A stretch of 64,000 bases of DNA from Cyathus striatus (taxonomy: Eukaryota; Basidiomycota; Agaricomycetes; Agaricales; Nidulariaceae). The DNA is taken from assembly GCA_025738555.1 (NCBI GenBank), contig JAOVFP010000005.1, positions 3,162,001-3,226,000 on the forward strand. The letters run 5' to 3'. Made by a program: the position numbers and the translations under genes. The notes beneath the pieces were generated by a model that saw only the letters and a program-made list of their open reading frames with translations, was not told the origin of the DNA and did no database searches. Below, one piece after another: positions 11,305 to 23,257 of the stretch. The stretch's first letter is position 1. Each line of letters starts with the position of its first letter.

Positions 11305-12680
11305 ATGTTGTACTACGAATGTGAAATGACATGTCTTGGTGTATATGTTATATATCCATACACTATGGGACACTCGTGGACTGTTACTATTGCATTTTTA
11401 ATGTACCACACTATAGCTTTCTCATTCATCATCCACATTCCTTCGTTTCATTGTTGATACCCATAGTAATATATTTCTCTACCTTTCATTCACGCCCCTC
11501 CATACCACGGCAGTAAACTCTATCTAAAATCACAGCGGGTGGCGAACACTCCACCGATGATTTTCAACGCCACGTCATCCCTCTCCCCTCACCGTACCTA
11601 GTACTCCTATCACTATCCCGCAGCCTTCCGCAGCCTGCGTAGAAACATTCTGCATACCTTCCATCTTATTCCTTGCAACAGCAAAACCATTTAAGTCTGA
11701 ATTTTTTGCGCTCCTTCCAACAGAATTCTCCGCCTCGCGGAACCATCTTAAATCCAAATCCAAATCAATCTGGGCCTCAGCAGGCCTCAGCCCCTGTTTA
11801 AATAAAATGTTCAAGTTGCCTGGTTTTCGTCGATCTGTATCTATACCATGTGGTTCCGCACAAAGAGGTATACGATCGGGCGATTCGCGTGATTGGGAAG
11901 GATTGGGGTCGTACACTCTGGATCTTCTAGATGCAAAAACTGGGCGCGCGATGATATCCTTAAGCTAGAAGAGTATCGTCGGTGCCCAGTGCGTACTTCA
12001 ATGAATAAATCTTGGGCACGAAAAGGTTTAAGTAGGAAGTATGGAGATACAAATGCCTCCGATAAATGTAATCCCGGCTTAGTGCCTCTTGCGGCGCACG
12101 CGTCGTGCACATGTCCCCCGACTGAGATCGATCGTAGATCTCAATAGTATTTGGCATTTCCATTGGTTGCAAATAAAACCTTATAGAAAATATTCGCAAA
12201 TTAAATGTTAGCGAAACGTTCTGAGCTACTGGAACTAAGATGAGATGCCAACGGACGAACCACACGGAGGCGCAGTGTCAGGACTGACGAGGGACACAAG
12301 TTGGGCACAAGAGGGTCCGGTCAGCTGGGCAAGCTGCACGAAACTTGGAAAGCGAACTAGCAACGGGCACCATCGTTACGGCGTTCTGGAAGAGCCCAAT
12401 AAAAGGCTAGACGAAAATGGAATTCGGAGCATTTCTTGTAAGTATATATAATGAAGTCACGGATTGAAAAATCGCGAAACACGCAGTGCAACTTAGCAAT
12501 GACTGTCGGAAGCCCAACGAGATATGTGGAGAACAAGAGGAACTTATGCAATGATGATAAAGTTGGAGTTAGACAGGCATTCAGTAACCAAGCAGAAGCA
12601 GGTGGTCGTGAATAATCCAGTAGCAAGAGCCGCTTTTATTAAAATGGGGCATCAAGCGTTAGCTTTTGAATACATTCAAA
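11305..12680. other. Intergenic region between convergent genes, about 1.4 kb
   Basis: 3' flanks of the amidohydrolase and CE16 esterase genes. Several short ORFs occur but none shows a domain, codon pattern or splice structure I can support. Confidence 0.35.
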
Positions 12681-14154
12681 TCATGTACTGAGAACAGTTG
12701 ATATAGCGTGTGCGAGAATACTGAAATAACCGTGTCAGAAGTAAGGACAGGGCGGTGAACCGCATGGGGCTTACTTATGTACAGTAAACAACGGATGCAG
12801 CGAGTTCAGCCAGCTACAAGAAAAGCGATCAGATCCCATCCTCAGAGACAAAGTTGACACTTACAAGTAACTCGACACAGGAGCACACGGTGCTACCTGT
12901 GTCGTAATCTCCGGAGTACCATTCTGATACGCCTCACAAAATCCCGTGGCATTAACAAACCCCAAAACGCTCGCGTTATCCAACAAAGTATTAAACACAG
13001 GTTGCGTGTCAAACACCAAAGCGGTATTCACATCCTTGTGTTTAGCCTGGAAACCGGCTACGGTAGCTTTCAGAATTTGGTTATAGCTTTGAACGAGAGG
13101 GCGGAATTTCGCGACCACTGCTGGGCCTTGGACAATTTGGAGCGGGGCGCGGTCGGTTGGTGGGACAGTGAGGAAGAGGAAAGATCGCGCTCCGAGCGTG
13201 TGTAGTTCTTCGAGCTATGACGTTGTAAGAAATAGGGAATAAGCGAGTTAGGGTGCATATTATTATACCTGGGTCTCCAAACGATCCAGAAGCACGCCAT
13301 AGAATTGTGGTTTCGTTACATTGGTCTGATTCGCTGAATGAACACTGGTTCTCTAGATCAGTTCAAACAAGTGAGTCTTACCCAAGGGAAGGAATTGCCC
13401 TGTATGATGTACTCTTAGCATCCTCGTCTAGGAAACTTTGGAAAGATAAACTCACAACATCGTTAATCCCAATCCAAAATGCAAACAACGAATTGGAGCT
13501 TTGCCACTTGGCTCCTACGGGTTTAGATGCAAGGAACTGTTTGAACTGGGATACTTGGTCCACGATCGAACTAGCGGGTACAGATTCAACAACCGCGCCG
13601 AATGGTTTGTAGTATGTACGCACAGAACGGTAGGCTCGAACGGAGGGACGAGGGCAGCGTCGATTGTTGCACCTCCCGAGGCAAGATTGAACACCTGTAA
13701 CACTTGGTAAGCAGATGTCAAAGATTAGTGGGTGAGGAGACGAACTGTTGTATCTGTTACGTTGTACGTTCCGCCTTGGTTATGAAGTTAGTAGAAATAC
13801 TGCCGCCCGCTGAGTGAAGATGTGAAGCATACCGAGGAACTGCACCCAGTTCGGTCCATTGGAGGACGTCTACACCATAGCTGTTTAATACCATTCGATG
13901 GACACAGTCATAGTCATCCAATACTCACAAATCCGGGAACTGGAGAATTGACACCAGCAGATATGTTAAATCCTTTCAGTGGCCAGTGATCAAATCAGTC
14001 AAGTAATCGAAATAGAACATAAAAACACACCATCAGTCGTATATGAATCCCCAAATGTAAACAAGAACTTTGTGTCGCCCCAAGCCAGTTTTGCGAGAGT
14101 CACTTCAGAAACACAGAGAAGCAATAAAAGCCCCAGCATTTTAGATAAAAACAT
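12681..14154 (-). CDS. Secreted SGNH/GDSL esterase, carbohydrate esterase family 16 type (acetylesterase)
   Basis: ATG at 14154 opens a signal peptide (MFLSKMLGLLLLCVSEV) followed by FLFTFGDSYTTDG, the block I nucleophile motif (GDSY), interrupted right after by an intron. Further exons read GFNISAGVNSPVPGF, TSSNGPNWVQFLG, GTYNVTDTT, VFNLASGGATIDAALVPPFE, FAFWIGINDV (block III GxND) and FLFLTVPPTDRAP. The C-terminal YFWLNSLHPLFTVH carries the block V His. Fungal CE16 enzymes deacetylate xylo-oligosaccharides and similar substrates outside the cell. At least eight introns of about 50 nt are needed; those between about 13330 and 13440 are not resolved. The last intron joins FTVHN to ILAHAISTVLST, with TGA at 12681-12683. 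Length is in the usual range of 300-350 residues. Confidence 0.8.
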
Positions 14155-14769
14155 TCTGCTTTTCTAGCTTGTCTTTCGACACTTCATCTATTCGTCGTTC
14201 GAGTTAAATATCCTTTCTGCACCGACAATTTCCCGATGAATATTAACCGAGACCTTTAGGACAGCTCTATCCCCCTTTTTCATGAGAAAAGTGCCCTCCA
14301 CAAGGTAGAATATGTGTCGCGGGGCTCTCACGCGAGATTCGACGAAGAGCACAAGACGAGCAGCTCAATCATGAGACTGCGTGTGTTATTGATAGAAAGA
14401 AGGATGGCGCTATTGATAGAGGTTCGCGTGCTAGGCCCTGCTGGCACTAGAGGCGACGGTCTTTACGGTCGAGCTTGACGTATTGAGAGAAGTGAAGAAA
14501 GCACAGTTTGATTTGAGGATCAGAAGTATGTAGTACATGGTACTAGATCATGGCCAGTAGAGCTGAAGAGATGATCACGGTCACGATGTCAATGAGGGTG
14601 TCACGAACGCGTGCGGCAGCTAGCGCTCAGGCTCGCTTTGGCTCTTTTCCCGACATTTTTTGGCTGTGGGTCCAACACATAGAATCACAATGGTCTCCTA
14701 CTATTCCTGCCACTCTTCTCACCTGGGACAACTAACTGCTGTTGGACCACAACCAAATTTACATCCGGA
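14155..14769. other. Intergenic region upstream of the CE16 gene
   Basis: 5' flank of the esterase gene and possible upstream remnant of the FunK1 pseudogene. No independent gene was recognised. Confidence 0.35.
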
Positions 14770-16690
14770 TTTGCCCCGGACTTCCAATGCCTTCCAGCAA
14801 CAGCAACTCTTAGTTACCAATCGGAATGTTCAGACACTGATTATGCTGCAAGCATCAGTAGTGCTGGTACGCAAATCGACACACGCGCTCAAGACGAGAA
14901 CCACGAAGCTTTCAATGACTGGTTGGACCACCATGTAGCCTACGACTGGCCTTGCGACGACGGTGGTATTGGAGGAACAACCGAAGGGTTTCTGAAGAAG
15001 TTCGTCCCGTGAGATGCACCTACATTCGCGAGTAACGCGACGCTAGATCAGGACTTGATTGTCCTCGCGAAATCTATTCCTAGTGGTCCGCTGGAAGTGA
15101 AAGCTTACGGATCAATTGTGCGTTATTTATCCACGATTCCATGTTCCTCGAATCTTATACCATTCTGTCACTTTCCAGGTCACACTTTTAACGAAAGCCA
15201 GAGGGATTTTGAACCCAGCAAGAAAATTACCTTCCAAGATACATCCCGTCGAAATCTTCCTGGCTTGACTTCGTACTTTGATACCACACCAGACATCGTA
15301 GCCGCTTACCCAGGACAACCAGTGAGCCTGCAGTCGGACCTGACGTGGTCTCAATGTTGTATCACAGTGGAAGTGAATGCTGGTCAGGATACGACATTAA
15401 TGCAAATGAAGTTAGTGGCTCTACAAGACGAGATGAGCATTGCACGACTTCTTGAAGACGGAAGAAGACTTCTCTCTGCGTCATCAAGCTGCTACGTGTT
15501 CGCCGCCGGGGTGTATCTCGAGATGCATGAGATGCGTATATATCGTTTTGACCGGTCAGGATGCATCTCTTGCGCCTTCAACTACACTCAGAAGCCCCAT
15601 ATGATACAATACTTCCTCTGGCAGCTCGTCAACTCTTTCCACAAGATTCCCAACACCATCGTAGGTTGGGATGAGACGACTCGCATTCCGACTCAAGCTG
15701 AAGTAATTGAGATGCAGACTGAGATTGACCGACTATGTCCTGGGTTCCAAGCTGACCGGTGTCCATCCCGATAGGTTAAAGTTCGATTGAACCTCGTTGC
15801 GTTTAAATCACAGATGATTAATACCGACCTGCCTTCTCGCACCGACAGGACAAGTTGCTGTAAAACTTCTTCCGGTAATTGTAACGCTTCCTTAGCCTTA
15901 TGTACAGCTCTAACTCAGTACCTTTCAGATGGCGCGACAAGTAGCAAATCTACACTTTATTGTATGTTTATACATTAAACTTCAACCGTTTGCAGTCCTG
16001 ACACCATTATAGTAGTCGATGTAGATGGACTTACATTTGGACCACCCTTGTACAAGTCTTCCGAGACCTTTTCGCGCGCAACGTTCGTTACCAGGATTCT
16101 AGTTCCTAGACATGGCTGCCATATATTCGTTTCGAAGGATGTTTGGCCCGAAAGAAGTCGGACCCCCGATTCCGTTTTCTATGAGAAGATCTACTAATGT
16201 ATCCGAAGCTGAAGCTGAGGGCGGAATTTGACTGGGTGCGGGAGATGTTTGATGACCTTGATACATGCGAAAATCTGGAATCATGCACAACATGATTAAG
16301 GAACGACAATGACCGGCCTACTGGTGAATCGGCAGGAAGAAAAGCGCTAACAGACGATGCAATAATAGCTGTCGTGAATCTCATACATCTGCAGATATTG
16401 AATTTGGGTTTTATCTGTACCCCCTAATTTATTTATTTTTGCTTTAGCTATCAGAAGCCATATATCATACAGCACTTCCTGTGGCAGTTAGTATTAGTCA
16501 ACCCTCGCCATAAGATACTCTGCAAGAATGCCTCCGGATCATCCTCAAACCCCGGTCTCACAAAGCAAGCAGCTACTGCTAAGCAGATCGAGGAATCGCT
16601 TAAAGATGCTATACCTTCGAAGGAAATGAAGGAAAGGGATAAGATACAACGTTCAAGGAGTAGGGGGAGGGGACTCTCCAGACCTTGAAT
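14770..16690 (+). pseudogene. FunK1 fungal protein kinase, decayed copy A
   Basis: Clearly related to the intact FunK1 copy on the opposite strand at 17.0-19.5 kb. The N-terminal region reads DWLDHHVAYDWP from about 14915, then hits a TGA at 15010-15012 where relatives have Ser. A long block at 15055-15774 holds the conserved regulatory part (SSSCYVFAAGVYLEMHEMRI, FDRSGCISCAFNYTQKPHM, GWDETTRIPTQAEV) and stops at TAG 15772-15774, exactly where relatives have Trp. The N-lobe follows at about 16026 (LTFGPPLYKSSE) to a TAA at 16195-16197 with a frame change. The HRD/DFD catalytic part is missing. A short duplicate of the QKPYIIQHFLWQLV segment appears near 16450. Multiple lesions and loss of the catalytic loop make it a pseudogene. 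Confidence 0.85.
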
Positions 16691-16977
16691 GGACCGGTTT
16701 GTGGGCAAGTAAGTATCCAGGACTGTATATTAAGTGGGTGGTTGTATAGGCGTGTCATCTATATTATAAAGTCCTGTTAGATATTCTCGAGTCGATAGGA
16801 ATATTGTACTTACAGGGATTGGCAAACGTGCCTTATCGGGACTTCTCAGAATGAAAGTCCCCGACCAGCAGGAAAAAATGAAGGAAAAAATAATGTTTAT
16901 AAATTATGACAACATTTAAGTTAAGAATATACAGGTAAGCTTAATTACAATTCACATACGTTGTATTCCACAAGATG
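16691..16977. other. Spacer between convergent FunK1 copies
   Basis: About 290 bp, AT-rich, containing the 3' flank of the intact minus-strand kinase. Nothing else was recognised. Confidence 0.3.
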
Positions 16978-19511
16978 TCATGTATGAAGGTTTTGGCTAC
17001 AACTGGTACAATCGGGAGGGGAATCGACGTCCATGATCATCTTTTGCAGAATTCCGACAATTTCATTGTGTGTGGGAATCTTCTTATAGAAAGCAGGAAG
17101 GGTACCCATAAATACTTTGCGCAGATCATTCAAAACAACAGTCAGAGGTTCATCGTTACGTATTCGAAAAGACCATGATGTAACAAGCCATGCCACCTTA
17201 AAATTGAATGCCATTATAGCGGTGGATTGGTCGAACAAACCAGTACGAGCATGGATACCCTCTTCATGAGTGTGGTTTGGGTGTCGAAGAAGAATCCAAA
17301 TCATGACCCAGTAGAATGATTCGAGATCATGATGAGGCATGTGCGGTTTCTCACGCAAAACTTCGTAAGCTATGAACGGAAAAGTACCCTAGAAAGGTGT
17401 TGTAAGCATAGCTCGAGGAATGAGACACAGTGAGGTATGCACATACCGTCATCATTTCCAGCTCATCGGCTTCGTCTCCAGTTTTAGTATCATCATCGGG
17501 CACAAGATCACACGAAATAAACTTTGCGTGATCAAAATCATGCAGAAACCCTTGTAAACGACCGTCTAATTTTGCCATTAAGATGTTACCTGCACTGACA
17601 TCACGATGTAGGACACCGCACGATGCAGCAATGAAATGACCTTGTGGCATTAGTTATGGGAAAACCGAAGTTCTTAACACAGAGCTCACCTATGACTGCA
17701 TCCCTTACGGCAGTGACAAGATCATTCGTTCCACAATAACCCTTCAAGCCATACCCTATGGGACCAGTAAGGATGCGATATCTATTCCGTTCGTAACATA
17801 TGTCATTTTTCACAAGTTCACGTGTCACCGTAATGTGGCCACGGTGGTGAGCTGGAAATATGGAACTCAGATCACAGAGATCGATGTAACCATAGTATTC
17901 TGGTAACCCCGGAATCCAACTTTGGTATCTATCGACGTCAGGATGGATTTCCCGTACCCAATTAAATTCCGCCCTAGCCTTCAGCTTCGAATAGTATCGG
18001 TGGATCCTCTCGTAGAAAACTGATTCAGGCCGGCGAGTTCGCTCCCGCCAAGCATCTTTTAACACCAATACGTGGTAACCGTAGTTAGGAACTTTCACTA
18101 AAATCCGAGTAACAATCGTAGCACGAGAAAACAACTCCGAAGACTGGTATAGCGGGGGTCCAAATGTAAAACCATCTGTATCATCTATGGCACCGTCAGA
18201 CATAAGATAAGCAGAAGTAGAAAAATACGTACAATAGACACATCTATCGCCATCATCCGAGGAAGCTACACAACCACTTGTATTATCACTCGGCGGATGG
18301 GCGTTAAGCATCTTTGATTTAAAAGTTGTAAGGTTTAATCGAATCCTAACCCACCGGGATTGACATCTGTCGGCTTGAATCCCAGGACACAGTTGGCTAA
18401 TCTCCTTTTGCATATCATTTACTTCATCTTGAGTAGGTATCCGTATTGTTTCATCCCAACCTGCGACAGTGCCAGGTATCATGTGCCTAGGGTTGACCAG
18501 ATTCCAGAGGAATTTTCGGATCATCAGGGGTTTCTGAACGTAGTTAAACCCACAAGAAATGCAGCCGGACCGGTCGAAACGATAAATACGCATCTCCTGT
18601 GTCTCTAGATATACACCAACGGCATATACGAAGCAGCTTGATGAGGATGAGAGAAGATTTCTTGCGTCTTCAAGAAGTCGCGCAATACCCTTCTCATCTC
18701 GCGAAAACCGACGGAACTCCATTGCCCTCAAGTCATTGGTATCTTGACCGGCGTTAGCTTCCACGGCAATGCAATATTGAGACCACCCTTCTCTTGACGG
18801 CAGGGATCTACGTCCTGGATAAGTGCCTAAGATGTCTGGCTCAGTGTCATGGTATGATGTCAAGCCTGGAATTATTCGACTATGCGTATCTTGAAACGTT
18901 ATCTTCTTGTTTAGGTCGAATCCCTCCTGACTTTCGTTAAATAGTGCAACCTAAACAATGATCAGTCTGCTAGATCAGAGAAGGATGAATAAATGACTTG
19001 CAATTGACTCGTAAGTTTTGATTTCCAACCGTCCAGAACCGGGTATAGCGTTCACAAGAGTAACCAACTTTTGTTCTAATGTTAAGTCCGTAATGGGGAA
19101 GGTTATGTCTGATGTGACATATTGCTCTAAGAATTCTTCGATTGTGTCACCTTCTCTACCATCCTCACGCGGCCAGTCGAAAGCAACGTGGTGGTTCAGC
19201 CATCGGTCGAAAGCTTCACGATTCTCGTCTTCAGCATGTCTGCTAATCTGCGTGCTAACACTGGTGCTGGACGTATCACTAGACATAGCAATGTCAGAAT
19301 CTGAATCATTAGAGTTGCATGAATTTGTAGAGTCGATGTCGGTATTGCGATGTGGTTCAGCTGCGGTCGCAGTAGCCCTGGTGCGGCGCAGAGAGCGTTG
19401 TAAACAAGAGGAGATCATTATAAGGTCCGAGATATGAGTTTCAGAAACGTGTTGCGTCGCGTAGTTATCCATACACACGGCTGGAAAGCAGCCTTGTAAC
19501 TTAGAAAACAA
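16978..19511 (-). CDS. FunK1-type fungal protein kinase, intact copy B
   Basis: Exons 19002-19511, 17690-18950, 17447-17640 and 16978-17388 join in phase to 791 residues. The Ser/Thr-rich N-terminus leads to HHVAFDWP and the family regulatory region (SSSSCFVYAVGVYLETQEMR, GWDETIRIPTQDEV). The kinase N-lobe follows with LTFGPPLY-like FTFGPPLYQSSELFSRAT and the candidate lysine in YHVLVLKDAW. The catalytic loop LHRDVSAGN lies near residues 601-609, the metal-binding DFD near 624-626, and the APE-region equivalent is PHHDLESFYWVMIW. All core kinase residues are present, so activity is plausible. FunK1 is an expanded, mostly uncharacterised kinase family in Agaricomycetes. Odd: intron 1 (18951-19001) has a GC donor; the decayed copy A has GT at the same place. 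It shares its upstream region with copy C, which is divergent. Confidence 0.88.
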
Positions 19512-20443
19512 AAGTAAAGATGTTCGAATTCTAGGTAAGTTGGATGTTGGTTGGATGGCCTATATATACAAGACATTGTTTGGTCATTGTTACTATTAAC
19601 AACGTCATTGTCAATGGCGATTCGCGGAAGACCGGACACGTGGGTTGTGTCGCTTGTGTATTGTGAATCTGTGATTCGTGAATGTGATGATGATTACTTT
19701 TGTCCATTGAATCTGATGTTCGTTGTCCACTCTGAGTCCACTCAGCACTGTACACCCTTGCCAATACCAACTTTTATCCTAACCCCGCGACCTCGCGAGT
19801 ACAAGACCATCCACGCACGCGCAGATGTTTTTGTATTTAGACCTAAGACTAGATTTATATATCGATCAAGTATTCACAATTTTTCTTGGATTTTTCAGTT
19901 CCAATGAAAGTGTGGGCAGCGTCGGCACTGGAATTTCAGTGAGTGTTTCCAGTTGGCTATAACCTATATTTATGTATATGAACTGATGTCAGCACTAAGT
20001 CAGAACCTTCGTGATTGAGGCCGGATTCCCGAGCATTTTGACTTGTAATTCGTGAAAAGGATTCTTTAACATGGTGCAATCATTGTGTGTCCCAAGTTCT
20101 CCGCAGTTGTCCAGAGTTGTCCACGCGTTTATTCGGTATCATTGTATCAATGATTCATGCGTTCTAGCAAGTTCTAACTTCTGATATCATTCTGAGTTTA
20201 GAACAATGAAAATGGACAACTCCAGCTGGTGTCCTCGAGTTATGTTGAGATCATAACATTGGATGAAGCCATAACCGTACAGCTTATTGTGTCTTTTTCC
20301 TCGTCACATTACGCATGTCCCAAGAGTAAATCCCTATAAGTAGCCGCACTCATCGCCTTAGTTATTTCACCCCTCACCCCCCACATACTTATCCTCACTG
20401 CTTAAACACCCTACATCATCATCGATCAAAAACAAACAGTGTA
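19512..20443. promoter_or_regulatory. Shared divergent upstream region of FunK1 copies B and C
   Basis: About 930 bp separate the two divergent start codons, so both promoters must lie here. A pyrimidine-rich tract at about 20370-20400 just before the copy C start resembles fungal core promoter or 5' UTR sequence. No specific binding site was identified. Confidence 0.4.
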
Positions 20444-23236
20444 ATGGTGAATCGCTCTGGCCCTTCCAGGTCCTCAAATACGAAAACCCCCCCACCAAAT
20501 GATGGGTCCGCAGACAGAATTCCAACAAAGTCCGGTGAACATCCAACTTCGGAGAACAAGGTGCAATCCACCCCCAGGAAGTCAGATATCGGCTCTCAAA
20601 ATGACCACCATTCTGGTGCTTCCTCCATGGCGAAGGATATGGAAAAAAATAAGTTTATCTTCGAGGACTGGTTTACACACCACTGGGCGTACGATTGGCC
20701 TGGTGAACGAAGTGGTACCATCGACGAGTTCCTAGATATATTTGTCCCATCGGACGCCAGCCCGCTCATTGGTGAAGAAGAAACCTTGGTTGAGAAGGAT
20801 TTGGCACGGCATACTCGCAGGATCGTTAAAGCTAAACTCGAATCAAATACCTATAAACCTTTGGTAGGCTTATTTGAACTTTTCAGTTGATTCATGCTTC
20901 TAATCAGTTTCCAGCTTGAATTTCTTGAAGTATGTCAGGAAGATTTTCCAACCGAGAAGATAATTTCCTTTGAAAGCTCGTATGCCAGCAAACTTCCTGG
21001 CTTAAATATGTATGATAATGAAACCGAGGTGGATATCTTAGGCGGTTACCCTGGACTGCTTCCATCATACAGCAACAAAAAGTGGAATGATTATAGTATT
21101 GCTGTCGAAGTCAAACTCAACAAAGATCCTGTGAATAAAAACGCGATGCATGTTAATCGGTCTGTAGAGCACGAAAGAGGCATCGCACAACTCCTTCAAA
21201 ATGCTAGAAGTCTGCTATATTCTTCTCAGAGTTGTTATGTCTTTGTCATTGCGGTATATAGCACATCCAAGCAGATGCGGATTTACCGTTTTGACCACTC
21301 TGGGAGCGTATCATGTGGATTCGACTTCATGGAAAGGCCGCTAGTAATTCGAGACTTCCTCTGGCGATTTGTCAATCCTCGAAATAACATCCCCAATACA
21401 GTCGTTGGCTGGGATGAAACGATCAGAATCCCCACTCAAGAACAGATAGATGCAATGCAAAAAGAGATTGACAGGCTGTGTCCTTCCAGTGAACTCCGGG
21501 CTGATAGAAATGAGTCTCGATGGGTCAAGGTTGGCATGAATCGTGCTAACAGCAATCCGGATCCTGCTCATGGGAGCCCGGATACGTTCTCTTGTATGTG
21601 AATCCTTCTACCGTACTTCATTAGGCTAATGAGTCATAACACGCTAGTAATTGAGTTGGAGGGACTCACATTTGGGCCCCCTCTTTACAAGTCATCCGGA
21701 ATATTCTCCCGTGCCACTTGGGTAACTCGAATTATAGTGAAAATTCCTGGGGAAGACTATAAAGTCTTTGTCTTGAAAGACTCCTGGAACCAACAGATCC
21801 GCACTCCTGAATCTGAGTTCTACGAAAGGATCCAACGTGGTTATTTAGAACTCAGAACCCAGTCAGAATTTAGTTGGCTTCGGGAAATATATCCCGATGT
21901 CGATAAGCATCCAACTTGGATTCCAGGGCTAGTTAATTTCTACGGGTATCTAGATCTCACGACCATAAATTCTCTCAATCAATCGGATAATCGTGGCCAT
22001 ACTACAGTTACTCGCCGCTTTTTGGAGTCGGATAATACGCTATCTGAACGGAGCAGGGGTCGCGTTCTTACGGGTCCTGTTGGAGGCCACTTGGTGGACA
22101 TCCGCACAACAAAAGATTTAGTTATTTCAATTAGAGATGCAATCATAGGTAGGCACAGCATCATCTCGCGGGTTTGTTTTTCTCTGATTTGATTCTTGCT
22201 AAGGTCATTTTATTGCACTCTCTTGTGGTGTCTTCCATCGTGATATTAGTGTCGGAAACATTATCGTCTCAAATATGTTTGGTCGAGTTCAAGGGTTTCT
22301 TCATGATTTCGACCACGCCACTTTTATTACACCAGAGGGTGAGCTTCCGGCTAGGACCGATGAAGACAATATGAAAGATATGACAGTATGTATTTAACTT
22401 AAACCATCTTCTTGATCAAGCTACAATTGGTGTATTCCTAGGGCACTCCACAGTTTATGGCGATTGAAGTCTTAAAGAAGCTGTCTGATAAGCCTCACCA
22501 TGACCTCGAATCTTTTTATTGGGTCATAATCTGGATTGTTCTTCGTCACTGTAACCACAATCATCCGAATGGTATCCGTGCATGTACGATGCTCTTTGAT
22601 CATCGTACCTTCCAGCAGGCGGCAAGTACCAAGCTGGCATGGGTCTCATCTGAGTGGCAGTCACTCCTGCTATCAAACAATAATCCTATGAATGCTCTTC
22701 TCAAGAAGCTTGTTGAAATTTTCCGACGCATGATAAATGATGAGAACCAGTACATCCCCACTCACAGCGATATCCTTGACATCTTTAACGGGGTATTGTC
22801 AGTGGGAGGTGACGATGGCTGGCCCACGGATGACATCAATTCCTCTTTCACGCGCCTTGACACTGAAAGACTGGAAGCTGCTATACATCATCGAGAGTTA
22901 TCTAAGGTTTACCAGTCAAGGAGTGACAGTAATGAACCCTCAAATCAAACGAAATCCAAATCTGGCTTTGCGCAAGAGATGCGTCGTTTTACTAGAGCTT
23001 CTGGCAGTAAACCACATCCGAGCAATGTTCCTCAGCAGAACCAGGCAGTTGATGGGGTAGGTGATGAGTCCTCGCTTTCTCGGCATCTCACTAAAGATAT
23101 TTTTAATAATGCACAGGGAAGTACTGTCCCTAAACAGCAGTCGGTTAAGGAAAGTGCTGGGAAGGGCAAAAATGCTGCGTGGCCGAAGAACTCAAGACTA
23201 GAAACTGTCAGTTTGGCAGCTAAAGCAGGTAACTGA
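20444..23236 (+). CDS. FunK1-type fungal protein kinase, intact copy C (possibly fused to the downstream amidohydrolase)
   Basis: Exons 20444-20863, 20915-21593, 21648-22148, 22204-22385 and 22442-23236 join in phase to 858 residues. Order: Ser/Lys-rich N-terminus, HHWAYDWPGE, regulatory block (SSQSCYVFVIAVYSTSKQMR, GWDETIRIPTQEQI), N-lobe GLTFGPPLYKSSGIFSRAT with Lys in YKVFVLKDSW, catalytic loop FHRDISVGN near residues 545-552, DFDHATF, then GTPQFMAIEVL and PHHDLESFYW. A Ser/Lys/Arg-rich tail of about 130 residues ends in TGA at 23234-23236. All catalytic motifs are intact. A GT at 23229, three codons before the stop, can be spliced to AG at 23281-23282. That removes the stop and reads into the amidohydrolase in phase (see findings), giving 1,205 residues. 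Expression data would be needed to choose. Confidence 0.85.
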
Positions 23237-23257
23237 AAGAAACAAGTCTAGTGTGCT

